A stretch of DNA of 14,481 bases, taken from positions 1-14,481 of the forward strand of contig CANKBT010000038.1 in assembly GCA_947479995.1 (NCBI GenBank), given 5' to 3'. The translations under genes and the position numbers were made by a program. The notes beneath the pieces are model-generated. The model saw nothing but the letters and a program-made list of their open reading frames with translations. It was not told the DNA's origin and ran no database searches. Positions 5,882-13,352 of the stretch are shown here, one piece after another (the stretch's first letter is position 1; each line of letters opens with the position of its first letter). This stretch comes from Frankiaceae bacterium. Its GTDB lineage: Bacteria > Actinomycetota > Actinomycetes > Mycobacteriales > SCTD01.

Positions 5882-6597
5882 CGGGTGGTCCCGCGGTCGT
5901 CGAGCGCGTCGCTGCCGTCGGTGAGGTCGATGGTGCGCTCGGTGCCGGTGCGCTGCACGCCGCGGTCGACGACGTGGTCGACGCCGCGGGTCAGGCCGCC
6001 GGCGCGCGTGCCGAGCAGGACGTCGTCGACGCGGCGGTGCCAGCGGGCGCCGAGGCGGCCGCCGAGCGCGGCCGCGCCGAGCACGATGAGGAGCGCGACG
6101 AGCGCGCTCAGCAGGCTCTCGGCGTCGACGTCCTCGACGGTGAGCCACGACGGCAGGAGCAGCTCGCGCACGTCGGTGTCGGCGGTGCGGGCGGCGCCGA
6201 GCGCGGCGGTGACGGCCACGAACAGCAGGCCGGTGAGCAGCCCCGCCTTGAGCCCGTCGAAGCGGGCGGCGCGGCCGGCGGTCCAGCCGCCGAGCAGCAG
6301 CGCCGCGACGAGGATCAGCGCGGCGACGACCAGGCCGACGGCGCTGGTGTCGTCGCCGGCCGCCCAGCCGATGCGGGTGGTGGTGTCGAGCAGGGAGGCG
6401 AGCGCGGCGGTCGTGCCGACGGCGGCGGCCGTGCCGGCGAGCACCGCGAGCGGGTGCAGGCCGCCGAAGCGGTCGCGCACCTCGGCGTGCGGCAGCTCGG
6501 CGTCGAGCCGGTCGACGCGGACGTCGTCGCCGTGCACGACGACGCTCTCCGGCGTGCGGGTCGTGTGCGCGCCGTGGCGGCGCGACGGTGCGGTCAT
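5878..6597 (-). CDS. Four-TM membrane protein (YrzE-like, actinobacterial)
   Basis: A 239-residue integral membrane protein. The ATG at 6597 has AGGAG six bases upstream. A polar ~45-residue N-terminal tail precedes four predicted helices at about 48-70, 84-105, 117-136 and 162-184. Helix 2 ends in LLGGWTAGRAARFDGLKAG, the Gly-rich motif seen in YrzE-like proteins commonly found next to PRC/DUF2382 genes. The C-terminal ~50 residues are charged and probably cytoplasmic. No enzymatic motif is visible. It overlaps the following DUF2382 gene by four bases, so the two are probably made together; a membrane partner for the stress protein is a fair inference. Confidence 0.8.
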   Translation of the reverse strand: MTAPSRRHGAHTTRTPESVVVHGDDVRVDRLDAELPHAEVRDRFGGLHPLAVLAGTAAAVGTTAALASLLDTTTRIGWAAGDDTSAVGLVVAALILVAALLLGGWTAGRAARFDGLKAGLLTGLLFVAVTAALGAARTADTDVRELLLPSWLTVEDVDAESLLSALVALLIVLGAAALGGRLGARWHRRVDDVLLGTRAGGLTRGVDHVVDRGVQRTGTERTIDLTDGSDALDDRGTTR

Positions 6598-6620
6598 GTC
6601 TGGCTCCTGGGGGAGAAGGG

Positions 6621-6655
6621 CCGCAGCCCGGCCGCGGGGAGCGACCGGGCTGCGG
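6621..6655 (-). terminator. Strong intercistronic hairpin
   Basis: CCGCAGCCCGG (6621-6631) and CCGGGCTGCGG (6645-6655) give a perfect 11-bp GC-rich stem with a 13-base loop, between the PRC/DUF2382 gene and the four-TM gene. On the minus strand it is followed by CCCTTCTCC, not a U-run. It may end or attenuate transcription from the upstream gene, or stabilise its mRNA 3' end. Confidence 0.5.
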
Positions 6656-6694
6656 GGCGGTGCAGGGGGTGCTGTGCGGGACAGCCGTGCAGGA

Positions 6695-7465
6695 CTAGCG
6701 GCGCTCGACGCCCTCGGTCTCGATGACCTCCTTGCGGACGTCCTCCGTGACGGTCTGCTGCTCGGTGACGGTCTCGGTGTCGAGGCGCACGCGCTCGACC
6801 GGGACGGCCTCCTTGCCGGCCACGGCGACCTCCTCGGTGAGCACGACCTCGTGCTCCTCCTCGGAGATGGCGGGGCCGTCGTACGCGTTGCCGGCGTTGG
6901 CGTCGGTGATGGGCTCGCGCGTGACGCGGACCTCCTCGTGCCTCACCGGCACGGTCGCGGTCTCCTGCTCGGTGACGACGCGCTTGCGCAGGCGGGCGCG
7001 CCCGGCCTCGCGCTCGGCGGTGCCGACCTGCAGGTGCTCCTCGGAGCGGGTCATGGCGCTGTCGGTGTTGGGGCCGCTGGTGTCGTGGCCGGCGCCCTCG
7101 GTGTAGGTCGCGTCGGTGCCGGTCGTCGCGGTGGTCGTCTCGGCGCCGTAGCCCGAGCTGAGCGAGTAGTGGCTGTAGAGCCGCTCCTCCTCCTGCGCCG
7201 TCAGCTCCTCGTCGGTGTCGAGGCGGGGCGCGTCCTTGACGAGCTCCTTGCTGTACGGCACGACGACCTCGTCGCCGGTCATCGTGGCCTGGTCGAGCGG
7301 CACGAAGCTGGCCTTGCCGCCGAACAGGCCGGTCGACACGGTGACGAACGTGGGGGTGCCACCGTCGGACGAGGCGTAGACGTCGACGACCTTGCCGATC
7401 TTCTCGCCGTCGGTGCCCTTGACCGTGCTGCCGGGGATCGCGTCGAACTGGGTGTTGCTGATCAT
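6695..7465 (-). CDS. PRC-barrel plus DUF2382 stress protein
   Basis: A 256-residue soluble protein with two domains. Residues ~6-75 form a PRC-barrel: PGSTVKGTDGEKIGKVVDVY, then FVTVSTGLFGGKASFVPL and EVVVPYSKELVKDAP. A Ser/Thr/Gly-rich linker (~100-135) follows. Residues ~137-252 form a DUF2382 domain with paired elements HLQVGTAEREAGRARLRKRV, VPVRHEEVRVTREP and VPVERVRLDTETVTE. This architecture is widespread in actinobacteria and is usually tied to stress or membrane-surface functions without known biochemistry. The start is firm: ATG at 7465 with GAGGAGG about 4 bases upstream. It has a ~107-base gap before it that contains a possible stress-sigma -10 (GGGTAG), so it may have its own promoter as well as reading from the upstream pair. 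Confidence 0.93.
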   Translation of the reverse strand: MISNTQFDAIPGSTVKGTDGEKIGKVVDVYASSDGGTPTFVTVSTGLFGGKASFVPLDQATMTGDEVVVPYSKELVKDAPRLDTDEELTAQEEERLYSHYSLSSGYGAETTTATTGTDATYTEGAGHDTSGPNTDSAMTRSEEHLQVGTAEREAGRARLRKRVVTEQETATVPVRHEEVRVTREPITDANAGNAYDGPAISEEEHEVVLTEEVAVAGKEAVPVERVRLDTETVTEQQTVTEDVRKEVIETEGVERR

Positions 7466-7529
7466 CGTGCCTCCTCTGTGGTGGTGCTCTCGGACTCTCT
7501 GGGGGGTGGTGTGCTCGCTGTGCGCCGGA

Positions 7530-7535
7530 CTACCC
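7530..7535 (-). promoter_or_regulatory. Possible GGGTAG -10 box upstream of the PRC/DUF2382 gene
   Basis: GGGTAG on the minus strand resembles the -10 of sigma-B/sigma-F type stress promoters (GGGTA) and would give a leader of roughly 55-60 bases. No GTTT-like -35 is seen at 15-17 bases, so this is weak. The same hexamer appears before the first gene of this cluster with a better -35. Confidence 0.3.
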
Positions 7536-7572
7536 GACCTCGACCGATCGGCTGACCGGTCGCCCGCTCGGA

Positions 7573-8250
7573 CTAGCCGAGCTCGACGGAGTCGGCGACC
7601 ACGAGGTGGCCCTGCTGCTGCAGCTGCGGGGCGCCCTCGGTGGACTCGACGCCGGCCGCGGCGTCGGGCTGCTGGGCGAGCGCGACGACGCTGCCCGTCA
7701 GCCGGACGGTCTGACCGGCCGTGACCTGGAAGCCGGACTCGCCGGCGGTGCGGCGGGCCTCCGGGGTGAGGAAGACGTACACGCGCTCCTGCGCGCTGCT
7801 GCCGACCCAGAAGCCCTCGTCGGCGACGACCTCCTGCACCGGCGCGGTGCCGGTGGCGGCCTGGCCGGCGAGCGGCGCGAGCGCGCCGCTGGTGCCGGCC
7901 GCGATGACGTCCTGGCCGCCGGCGACGAGCGTGCCGCCGCCCGCCGGCGCCGGGGCCGCGGCCGGCGCGGACGCCGAGCGCGACGGCGCGGGCGCCGACG
8001 ACGAGGACGGGCTCGCGGGCGCGGACGTCGCCGCGTCGCCGGCCTGGCCCAGCGCGTCGTCGGCGTCGCCGGGGCGGCCGTCGTCGTCGATCGCGTTGAC
8101 GACCAGGAAGACGATCGCGAGCAGCAGGGCGAGCAGGCCCAGCAGCAGCCACGGCAGGAAGCCCAGCGGCTTCTTGTGCGCGACGCGGCCGGAGCTGTGC
8201 GACGGGCGGGTGCTCGTCGCCGGGTTGGGGGTGCTGCGCGGCTCGGTCAC
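7573..8250 (-). CDS. Membrane-anchored exported-domain protein sharing its domain with the neighbouring sigma fusion
   Basis: A 225-residue single-pass protein. A short basic cytoplasmic tail (SSGRVAHKKPLG) precedes a TM helix at about 29-52. Then come an acidic spacer and an Ala/Pro/Ser-rich linker (~60-105), and an external domain at ~107-224. The domain holds TGTAPVQ, VVADEGFWVGSS, ERVYVFL and VTAGQTVRLTGSV. These same blocks, in the same order, make up the C-terminal domain of the sigma/anti-sigma fusion at 9172-10329, so the two are paralogous. The alternating strands and Gly turns suggest a small beta-barrel, possibly OB-like; the ligand is unknown. The GTG start at 8250 overlaps the TGA of the preceding gene in a GTGA arrangement, so translation is probably coupled. 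Confidence 0.82.
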   Translation of the reverse strand: MTEPRSTPNPATSTRPSHSSGRVAHKKPLGFLPWLLLGLLALLLAIVFLVVNAIDDDGRPGDADDALGQAGDAATSAPASPSSSSAPAPSRSASAPAAAPAPAGGGTLVAGGQDVIAAGTSGALAPLAGQAATGTAPVQEVVADEGFWVGSSAQERVYVFLTPEARRTAGESGFQVTAGQTVRLTGSVVALAQQPDAAAGVESTEGAPQLQQQGHLVVADSVELG

Positions 8251-8969
8251 TGCTGACCGGCCGGGGTGGTCGGCGCGGTGGCCTGCGCCTTGGCGCTGCG
8301 GCTCTCGGCCTCGGCCTTGGTGAGGGCCTGCTCGAGCCGGCTGCGCATCGGGGTGATGAGGCCGCCGCCGACGCCGACGACGAGGATGCCGCTGACGGTC
8401 GCGAGGACCGCGTACAGCACCGGGCCGGTGACGTCGGTGGCGATGCCGACCTGGTCGAGCGCGGCCTTGACGAAGCCGAGCAGGACGAGCACGCCGAGCG
8501 CGTCGGCGAGGAACGTGCCGTAGGACAGGCCGCCGAGGCTGTTCTGCACGAGCTTCTTCACCGCACCGGCGACGACGCCGCCGACGACCACGAGGATCAC
8601 CGCGACGACGATCTTCGGCAGCAGGGAGATGAAGTCGGCGAGCGGCTGCTGCAGCGCCTGGATGCCGAGCGTGCCGACGGCCGCCGACAGGAACGGGATG
8701 AAGACGACGTAGAAGACGAGCTTGCTGACGATGTCGCTCGCGTCGTACTGGCTGCGCGAGAGGGCCTGCTTGACCGGGCCCTTCTCGACGGCCTCGTCGA
8801 AGTGCACGCGCTCGAGGACCTTGTCGAGGACCTTGGCGACCAGCTTGGCGACGAAGTAGCCGATGAGCAGGATCAGCAGGAAGCCGATGAGCTTGGGGAC
8901 GAACGTCGTGACGGTGCGGACGCCGTCCGTCACCGGACCCTCGAAGTCGAGGGCGAGCGGCGTGGTCAT
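8247..8969 (-). CDS. TM_helix-type membrane protein (mechanosensitive-channel-related)
   Basis: A 240-residue protein with about five TM segments: ~24-43, 83-102, 113-138, 153-172 and 182-202. Paired segments of the type VPKLIGFLLILLIGYFVAKLVAKVLDKVLERV and LLPKIVVAVILVVVGGVVAGAVKKLV match the repeated conserved TM helix (TM_helix, as in Pseudomonas CmpX), which is found in MscS-related proteins. No MscS beta domain is present. The ATG at 8969 has AAGGAG 4 bases upstream; the frame is open to 9131 but conserved sequence starts here. The C-terminus is a short charged, Ala/Thr-rich tail. It is the first gene of the minus-strand stress island, divergent from the sigma fusion, with a plausible stress-sigma promoter about 30 bases upstream. 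A role in osmotic or membrane stress is inferred. Confidence 0.85.
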   Translation of the reverse strand: MTTPLALDFEGPVTDGVRTVTTFVPKLIGFLLILLIGYFVAKLVAKVLDKVLERVHFDEAVEKGPVKQALSRSQYDASDIVSKLVFYVVFIPFLSAAVGTLGIQALQQPLADFISLLPKIVVAVILVVVGGVVAGAVKKLVQNSLGGLSYGTFLADALGVLVLLGFVKAALDQVGIATDVTGPVLYAVLATVSGILVVGVGGGLITPMRSRLEQALTKAEAESRSAKAQATAPTTPAGQQ

Positions 8970-9003
8970 GTGACTCCTTGGTGGGTGGTGTGTCGCACCG
9001 CGG

Positions 9004-9028
9004 CTACCCGGGTGATCTCCGTGCGAAC
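9004..9028 (-). promoter_or_regulatory. Candidate sigma-B/F-type stress promoter of the membrane/stress operon
   Basis: On the minus strand, GTTC (9028-9025), 15 bases, then GGGTAG (9009-9004). This fits the actinobacterial sigma-B/sigma-F pattern GTTT-N15/16-GGGTA with one mismatch in each box. The transcription start would fall near 8996, giving a leader of about 27 bases to the ATG at 8969. The rest of the 202-base divergent region (8970-9171) shows no convincing promoter for the sigma fusion gene. Confidence 0.45.
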
Positions 9029-9171
9029 GAGCCCTCCCGACGACGAGTTGAGTGCCCGCCGCTGTCGCGGAGCGCGCACGGACGAACGGGGGGCGGGGCC
9101 GGCCGGTTGGGTCGGCACCGCCGGGTGACACCGCGCTGTTGAGCCGCCCGGGGTCGGGCAGGAGGAGCGGC

Positions 9172-10329
9172 GTGGACGACGAGGCGGCCCTGCTGGCGCT
9201 GCGCGCGCCCGTGCGCCGCTACGTCGCGCCGCGGGCCGACGAGCACGACGTCGACGACGTCGTGCAGGAGGTGCTCGTGCGCGTCTGGGAGGTGCGCGAC
9301 CGCCTGCCCCGGCCGTTCCCCGAGGCGTACGCCGTCGCGACGGCGCGCAACGTGCTGCAGACGCGGGCCCGCGCGCAGGAGGTGCACGCGCGGCACGCCA
9401 GCCGCCTCGCCGAGCCGTCGACGACCGGCCCGCCCGACGAGCGCGTGCTCGCGCAGGAGGAGCACCGCGCCGTCGCGACCGCGCTCGCCGACCTCGACGA
9501 GGAGGACCGCGCGCTGCTCGTGCGGGCCTACGCGCACGGCGGCGGGGGCGTGCGCTCGCAGGCGATGACCGCGCGGCTGGCGCGCAGCCGCAGCCGCGCG
9601 CGCGTCGGCTACCTGCTGGCGATGCGCCGCGACGACCTGCCGACGCCGCAGTGCCGGCCGGTGCTCGAGGCGGTGTCGTCCGGTGACGCGCGCGAGCGCG
9701 AGCGCGCCGGCGTCGACGCCCACCTGGCCGCCTGCGAGGTGTGCGCCGAGAGCGCGCCGGCCCTGCGGTCGCGCCGCCGCGCGCTGCTCGGCGTGCTGCC
9801 CGTGCCGCTCGTGCTCGAGCGCGTCGTGCGCGAGCACCCGGCCGGGTCCGCGGTGACGGCGACGGCCGCCGCCGGCGCGGTCGTCGCGGGCGTGCTGCTG
9901 CTGCCGGCCGACCCGCCGGCGCCACCGCCGCCCGTCGCGGCCGCCGCCGCGCCGCTGTCGCTGACGGCGACCGGTGAGCTGGTGCGGCCCGCGTCCGGGC
10001 CGGTGCCAGGGCGCGACGCCGTCGGGCAGCCGGTCACCGGCACGGCCCTGCCGGTCGAGTCGGTGCCGGCCGACGAGGGCTTCTGGCTGGGCGCCGGCCC
10101 GGGGCAGCGGGTGTGGGTGCACCTCGTCGGCGGCGGCGAGTCGCGCGCGCAGGTGCGCGCCGGCGACCGCGTCGACCTCGCGGGCACGGTGCGGCCGGTG
10201 CAGCAGGCGTCGCCCGAGCTCGGCGGGCTCGAGGCGGGGGAGGGCCTCGCCGAAGCGGTCGCGGACGGCGCGGTCGTCGTCGTGCCGACCGCCGCGCTGG
10301 TGCTCAGCCCAGCAGCACCCCCGGGTTGA
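9172..10329 (+). CDS. ECF sigma factor fused to zinc anti-sigma domain, TM helix and external domain
   Basis: A 385-residue single polypeptide. Residues 8-65 are sigma region 2 (DVDDVVQEVLVRVWE, AYAVATARNVL). Residues ~108-152 are sigma region 4 (LDEEDRALLVRAY, then a recognition helix ARSRSRARVGYLLAMRR). Residues 161-197 are a zf-HC2/ZAS anti-sigma domain with C161 and H184-x3-C188-x2-C191. Residues ~226-245 are one TM helix, followed by a Pro/Ala linker to ~262. Residues ~264-378 are an external domain with TGTALPV, VPADEGFWLGAG, QRVWVHL and VRAGDRVDLAGTV. ECF sigma factors with fused C-terminal ZAS/TM extensions are known in actinobacteria (groups such as ECF52/53), but normally sigma and anti-sigma are separate genes. 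Release of the sigma part, perhaps by proteolysis, would be needed. The GTG at 9172 has AGGAGG 6 bases upstream; a longer frame from 9052 lacks such support. It ends in a 26-base overlap with the facing oxidase gene. Confidence 0.88.
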   Translation: MDDEAALLALRAPVRRYVAPRADEHDVDDVVQEVLVRVWEVRDRLPRPFPEAYAVATARNVLQTRARAQEVHARHASRLAEPSTTGPPDERVLAQEEHRAVATALADLDEEDRALLVRAYAHGGGGVRSQAMTARLARSRSRARVGYLLAMRRDDLPTPQCRPVLEAVSSGDARERERAGVDAHLAACEVCAESAPALRSRRRALLGVLPVPLVLERVVREHPAGSAVTATAAAGAVVAGVLLLPADPPAPPPPVAAAAAPLSLTATGELVRPASGPVPGRDAVGQPVTGTALPVESVPADEGFWLGAGPGQRVWVHLVGGGESRAQVRAGDRVDLAGTVRPVQQASPELGGLEAGEGLAEAVADGAVVVVPTAALVLSPAAPPG

Positions 10330-11881
10330 GCACCCCCGCCGGGTCGAGCGCGCGCTTGCCGGCGGCGAGGGCGGCGGCGAAGGGCGCGGGGCGCTGCGCG
10401 TCGTACCAGGGGCGGTGGTCGCGGCCCACGGCGTGGTGGTGGGTGATGGTGCCGCCCGCCGCGGCGAGCGCCTCGGCGCCCGCGGCCTTGACCTCGGCCC
10501 ACTGCGCCAGCTCCGCGCCGCGCCGCGCCGGCGCGGTCACCGTGAAGTACGGCGCCGCGCCGTCCGGGTAGGCGTGCGTCAGGCGGCAGGTGACCGTGCC
10601 GCCGCCGCACACCCGCGCCAGCGCGTCGGTCACGGCCGCGGTGACGTCGGCGACGAGGGCGTCGAGGCGGTCCCAGGTCACCGCGGTCTCGAAGGTCTCG
10701 ACGAGCACGCCGAGCAGCACGAGCGACTCGCGCAGGTAGGGCGCGCGCACGAACGTCGACCGCCACGCCTCGGCCGACGCCCCGCGACCGCCGCCCGACG
10801 CGACCGCGCCGCTCTCGACCACGCGCAGGCCGGCGTCGCGGCAGACCTCGAGCGCGGTCGCGGCGTCGTGGTCGAGCGGGGCGTGCAGCGACTCCAGGCC
10901 GAGCACGAGCGCGGCCTCGCCGGTGGCGAGGGTGCCGGTCAGGGCGCTCTCGCGGGCGTCGACGAGCCGGGTGGTCGCCGGGCGCAGGCCGGACTGCACC
11001 AGGGCGCGGACGGCCGCGGCGCCGGTGGCCAGGTCGGGCGCGGCGAGCGTCGCGGCCCAGCGGTGCGCCGGGCGGGGCTGCGCGCGCAGCCACGCGGAGG
11101 TGACGACGCCGAGGGTGCCCTCGCTGCCGAGCAGGGCCCGGTCGGGGCTCGGGCCGGCGCCCGAGCCGGGCAGCCGGCGCGACTCCCAGAGCCCGACGGG
11201 CGTCACCGCGCGCACGCTCTCGACGAGGTCGTCGACGTGCACCGGGCCGGTCGAGAAGTGGCCCGCCGCGCGGGTGGCCACCCAGCCGCCGACGGTGCTC
11301 CGCTCGAAGGACTGCGGGTAGAAGCGCAGGGTCAGCCCGTGCGGGCGCAGCGCCCGCTCGGCGTCGGGGCCGAGGGTGCCGGCGCGCAGCTGCACGGCGC
11401 GCGACGCGGCGTCGACCTCGACGAGCCCGGTGAGGCGCTGCAGGTCGAGGCTGACCGGGGCGTCGAGCCCGACCGGCTCGACGCCGCCGACGACGCTGGT
11501 GCCGCCGCCGAAGGGGACGAGCGGCGCGCCCGCCTCCGAAGCCCAGTCGAGGACGGCGGCGACGTCGGCCTCGTCGCGCGGGCGCAGCACGAGGTCGGGG
11601 GCGTGGGGCACGTCGCCGCGCAGCCCGCGCACGACGTCGCGGTAGGACCGGCCGAGCCCGTGGCGCGCGCGGTCGACCGGGTCGTCCGAGGCCAGCGCGC
11701 GCAGGGACGGCGGCAGCCCGGCGAGGCGCCGCGACGGCGGCAGGCCGGGTGCGGGGCGCGGCGCCTCGGGCGCCTGCACCGCGACGCCGGTGGCCTCCTG
11801 CACCACCGGCGCGACGGCGGCGAGGTCGGCGGCGGTCGGCGCCTCGTCGGGCGCGCCCCAGCCCCAGACGGCGTAGCTCAC
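10304..11881 (-). CDS. FAD-linked oxidase, alkyl-DHAP synthase-like
   Basis: A 525-residue flavoprotein of the FAD_binding_4 / VAO family. The N-terminal VSYAVWGWGAP and a middle PFGGGTSVVGGV (123-134, the FAD-pyrophosphate loop) are followed by RFYPQSFERSTVGGWVATRAAG and LLGSEGTLGVVTSAWLRA, typical of the FAD domain. HHHAVGRDH (481-489) near the C-terminus corresponds to the active-site His cluster of alkyldihydroxyacetonephosphate synthase, and LDPAGVLNPG closes the domain. Many actinobacterial members of this group are annotated as alkyl-DHAP synthases but probably oxidise other alcohols or hydroxy acids; there is no ether-lipid gene here to settle it. The GTG start at 11881 is 10 bases after the SAF gene stop, with only a weak Shine-Dalgarno, consistent with one operon with the two genes before it. 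Confidence 0.88.
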   Translation of the reverse strand: MSYAVWGWGAPDEAPTAADLAAVAPVVQEATGVAVQAPEAPRPAPGLPPSRRLAGLPPSLRALASDDPVDRARHGLGRSYRDVVRGLRGDVPHAPDLVLRPRDEADVAAVLDWASEAGAPLVPFGGGTSVVGGVEPVGLDAPVSLDLQRLTGLVEVDAASRAVQLRAGTLGPDAERALRPHGLTLRFYPQSFERSTVGGWVATRAAGHFSTGPVHVDDLVESVRAVTPVGLWESRRLPGSGAGPSPDRALLGSEGTLGVVTSAWLRAQPRPAHRWAATLAAPDLATGAAAVRALVQSGLRPATTRLVDARESALTGTLATGEAALVLGLESLHAPLDHDAATALEVCRDAGLRVVESGAVASGGGRGASAEAWRSTFVRAPYLRESLVLLGVLVETFETAVTWDRLDALVADVTAAVTDALARVCGGGTVTCRLTHAYPDGAAPYFTVTAPARRGAELAQWAEVKAAGAEALAAAGGTITHHHAVGRDHRPWYDAQRPAPFAAALAAGKRALDPAGVLNPGVLLG

Positions 11882-11891
11882 CGCGCGGCGC

Positions 11892-12542
11892 TCACGGGCG
11901 GACCACGACGCTGAGGCGGCTGCTCACCGCGGCGGCGGCGAGCCGCCCGGCGGTCGTCGGCGGGGTCGCGAGCAGCACGAGGGCGCCCTCCAGGTCGTCG
12001 GTCGCCGCGGGCACGGCGAGCACGGGGGCGGCCGCCGCGACGACGGCCGCGGACGGCGGCGCGCCCGGGTCGGTGCCGGCGGCCAGCACGTCGACGCGGT
12101 CGCCGCCGCGCAGCAGGGCCGCCGACGCCGGGTCGGCGAGGCGCACCGGCACGGCCACCAGGCCGTCACCGAGGCCCGCGAGCAGGCCCGGGCCGACGAG
12201 GCGCACGTCGGTCAGCGCCTCGCCGGCGCGCACCGGCCCGGCGAGCAGCCGGCCCTCGACGTCGCCCCGGGCGGTCAGCGCGCCGGCCGGCACGGCGCCG
12301 TCGGGGAGCGCCACCGGCACGAGGTCGGCCGCGGTGAGCGCCGCCCCGGCCGGCAGGTCGCGGGCCGCCGACAGCACGGCGGTGGTCGCGGGCGGCGCCG
12401 GGGCGAGCAGCGGCAGGGCGGTGGCGACCGCGCCGGCGACCAGGGCGCTGGCCAGCAGCCAGCGGCGGCGCACCGCGGCGCGCAGCAGGTCGCGCCCGAG
12501 GGCGGCGCGCTGCCGCCGCTCGCGCGCGGCCGTCGTGCTCAC
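11892..12542 (-). CDS. SAF-domain membrane-anchored protein (CpaB/RcpC-like)
   Basis: A 216-residue protein. A basic N-terminal tail (residues 1-28, many Arg) precedes one TM helix at ~29-48. A SAF domain follows at ~54-115 (VLSAARDLPAGAALTAADLVPVALPDGAVPAG, GRLLAGPVRAGEALTDVRLV). Residues ~120-214 are a second beta-rich part with GDRVDVLAAG, as in the RcpC/CpaB family. CpaB-type proteins take part in Flp/Tad pilus assembly at the cell surface, but no pilus genes are visible here, so the role is open. The GTG start overlaps the TGA of the phosphorylase gene (GTGA), indicating coupled translation. In actinobacteria this gene is often seen near FmdB and MTA-phosphorylase-like genes, as here; that is from memory. 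Confidence 0.82.
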   Translation of the reverse strand: MSTTAARERRQRAALGRDLLRAAVRRRWLLASALVAGAVATALPLLAPAPPATTAVLSAARDLPAGAALTAADLVPVALPDGAVPAGALTARGDVEGRLLAGPVRAGEALTDVRLVGPGLLAGLGDGLVAVPVRLADPASAALLRGGDRVDVLAAGTDPGAPPSAAVVAAAAPVLAVPAATDDLEGALVLLATPPTTAGRLAAAAVSSRLSVVVRP

Positions 12543-13345
12543 GGCAGCTGCAGCGGGACGGTCAGGCCCTCGAGGGCGCGGGCGCACAGGCAGTCGCGGT
12601 CGTCGGGGAGCTCGGCCAGCACGCGGGTCATGAGCGCGCGCAGCCGCGCGACGTTCTGCCCGAAGAAGGCGAAGACGTCGGCCGCGGTCACGGCCTCGGC
12701 GGCCTCCACGCCGGCGTCGTGGTCGGTGACGAGGGCGACCGCGGTGTAGCAGAGCTCGAGCTCGCGGGCCAGCACGGCCTCGGGGTGGCCCGTCATGTTG
12801 ACGACCGACCAGCCCGCCGCGGCGTAGGACCGGCTCTCGGCACGCGTGGAGAAGCGCGGCCCGTCGATGACGACCATCGTGCCGTCGGCGCTCACCGGCC
12901 AGCCCTCGTCGGCGGCCAGCCGCGCGGCGACCGCCCGGCCGCGCGGGCAGTAGGGGTCGGCGAACGAGACGTGCACGGCGCCGGTGTCGTAGAAGGTCTG
13001 CGCGCGCCCGCCGGTGCGGTCGACCAGCTGGTCGGGCACGACGAGCGCGCCGGGCCCGAGGTGCGGCTGCAGCCCGCCGACCGCGCACGGGGCGAGCACC
13101 TGGCGGACGCCGAGCGCGCGCAGCGCCCAGAGGTTCGCGCGGTAGGGGATGCGGTGCGCCGGGAAGCGGTGGTCGCGGCCGTGCCGCGGCAGGAAGGCCA
13201 CCCGGCGCCCGGCGACCGTGCCGACGGTGACCGGCTCGCTCGGGTCGCCGTACGGCGTCTCGACCGGCACCTGCTCGGCGTCGTCGAGGAAGTCGTAGAA
13301 GCCGGAGCCGCCGATGACGGCCAGGTCGGCGCGCGGTGTCGTCAC
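12539..13345 (-). CDS. mtnP: S-methyl-5'-thioadenosine phosphorylase (PNP family)
   Basis: A 268-residue cytoplasmic enzyme of the trimeric nucleoside phosphorylase family, expected to cleave methylthioadenosine with phosphate to adenine and methylthioribose-1-phosphate in methionine salvage. Visible motifs are the phosphate loop IGGSGFYDF (11-19), PRHGRDHRFPAHRIPYRANLWAL (53-75), GPRFSTRAESR (162-172), NMTGHPEAVLARE (183-195) and TDHDAG (207-212). D208 and D210 match the Asp pair that selects adenine over 6-oxopurines in human MTAP. The Thr after NMT is replaced by Gly, so methylthioinosine or another purine nucleoside cannot be fully excluded. The GTG at 13345 has no Shine-Dalgarno but a TAGGGT -10 box 7 bases upstream. 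It heads a compact operon with the SAF and oxidase genes. Confidence 0.9.
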   Translation of the reverse strand: MTTPRADLAVIGGSGFYDFLDDAEQVPVETPYGDPSEPVTVGTVAGRRVAFLPRHGRDHRFPAHRIPYRANLWALRALGVRQVLAPCAVGGLQPHLGPGALVVPDQLVDRTGGRAQTFYDTGAVHVSFADPYCPRGRAVAARLAADEGWPVSADGTMVVIDGPRFSTRAESRSYAAAGWSVVNMTGHPEAVLARELELCYTAVALVTDHDAGVEAAEAVTAADVFAFFGQNVARLRALMTRVLAELPDDRDCLCARALEGLTVPLQLP

Positions 13346-13352
13346 GCCGCCG

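Noticed and set aside
7573..8250. Anchored protein as a lipoprotein or secreted enzyme
   Set aside because: There is no lipobox Cys after the hydrophobic helix, the N-terminal tail is 28 residues long and polar, and the external domain has no catalytic motif.
9974..11914. 646-codon plus-strand frame opposite the oxidase gene
   Set aside because: It is a shadow of the FAD-linked oxidase, which has full family motifs on the minus strand.
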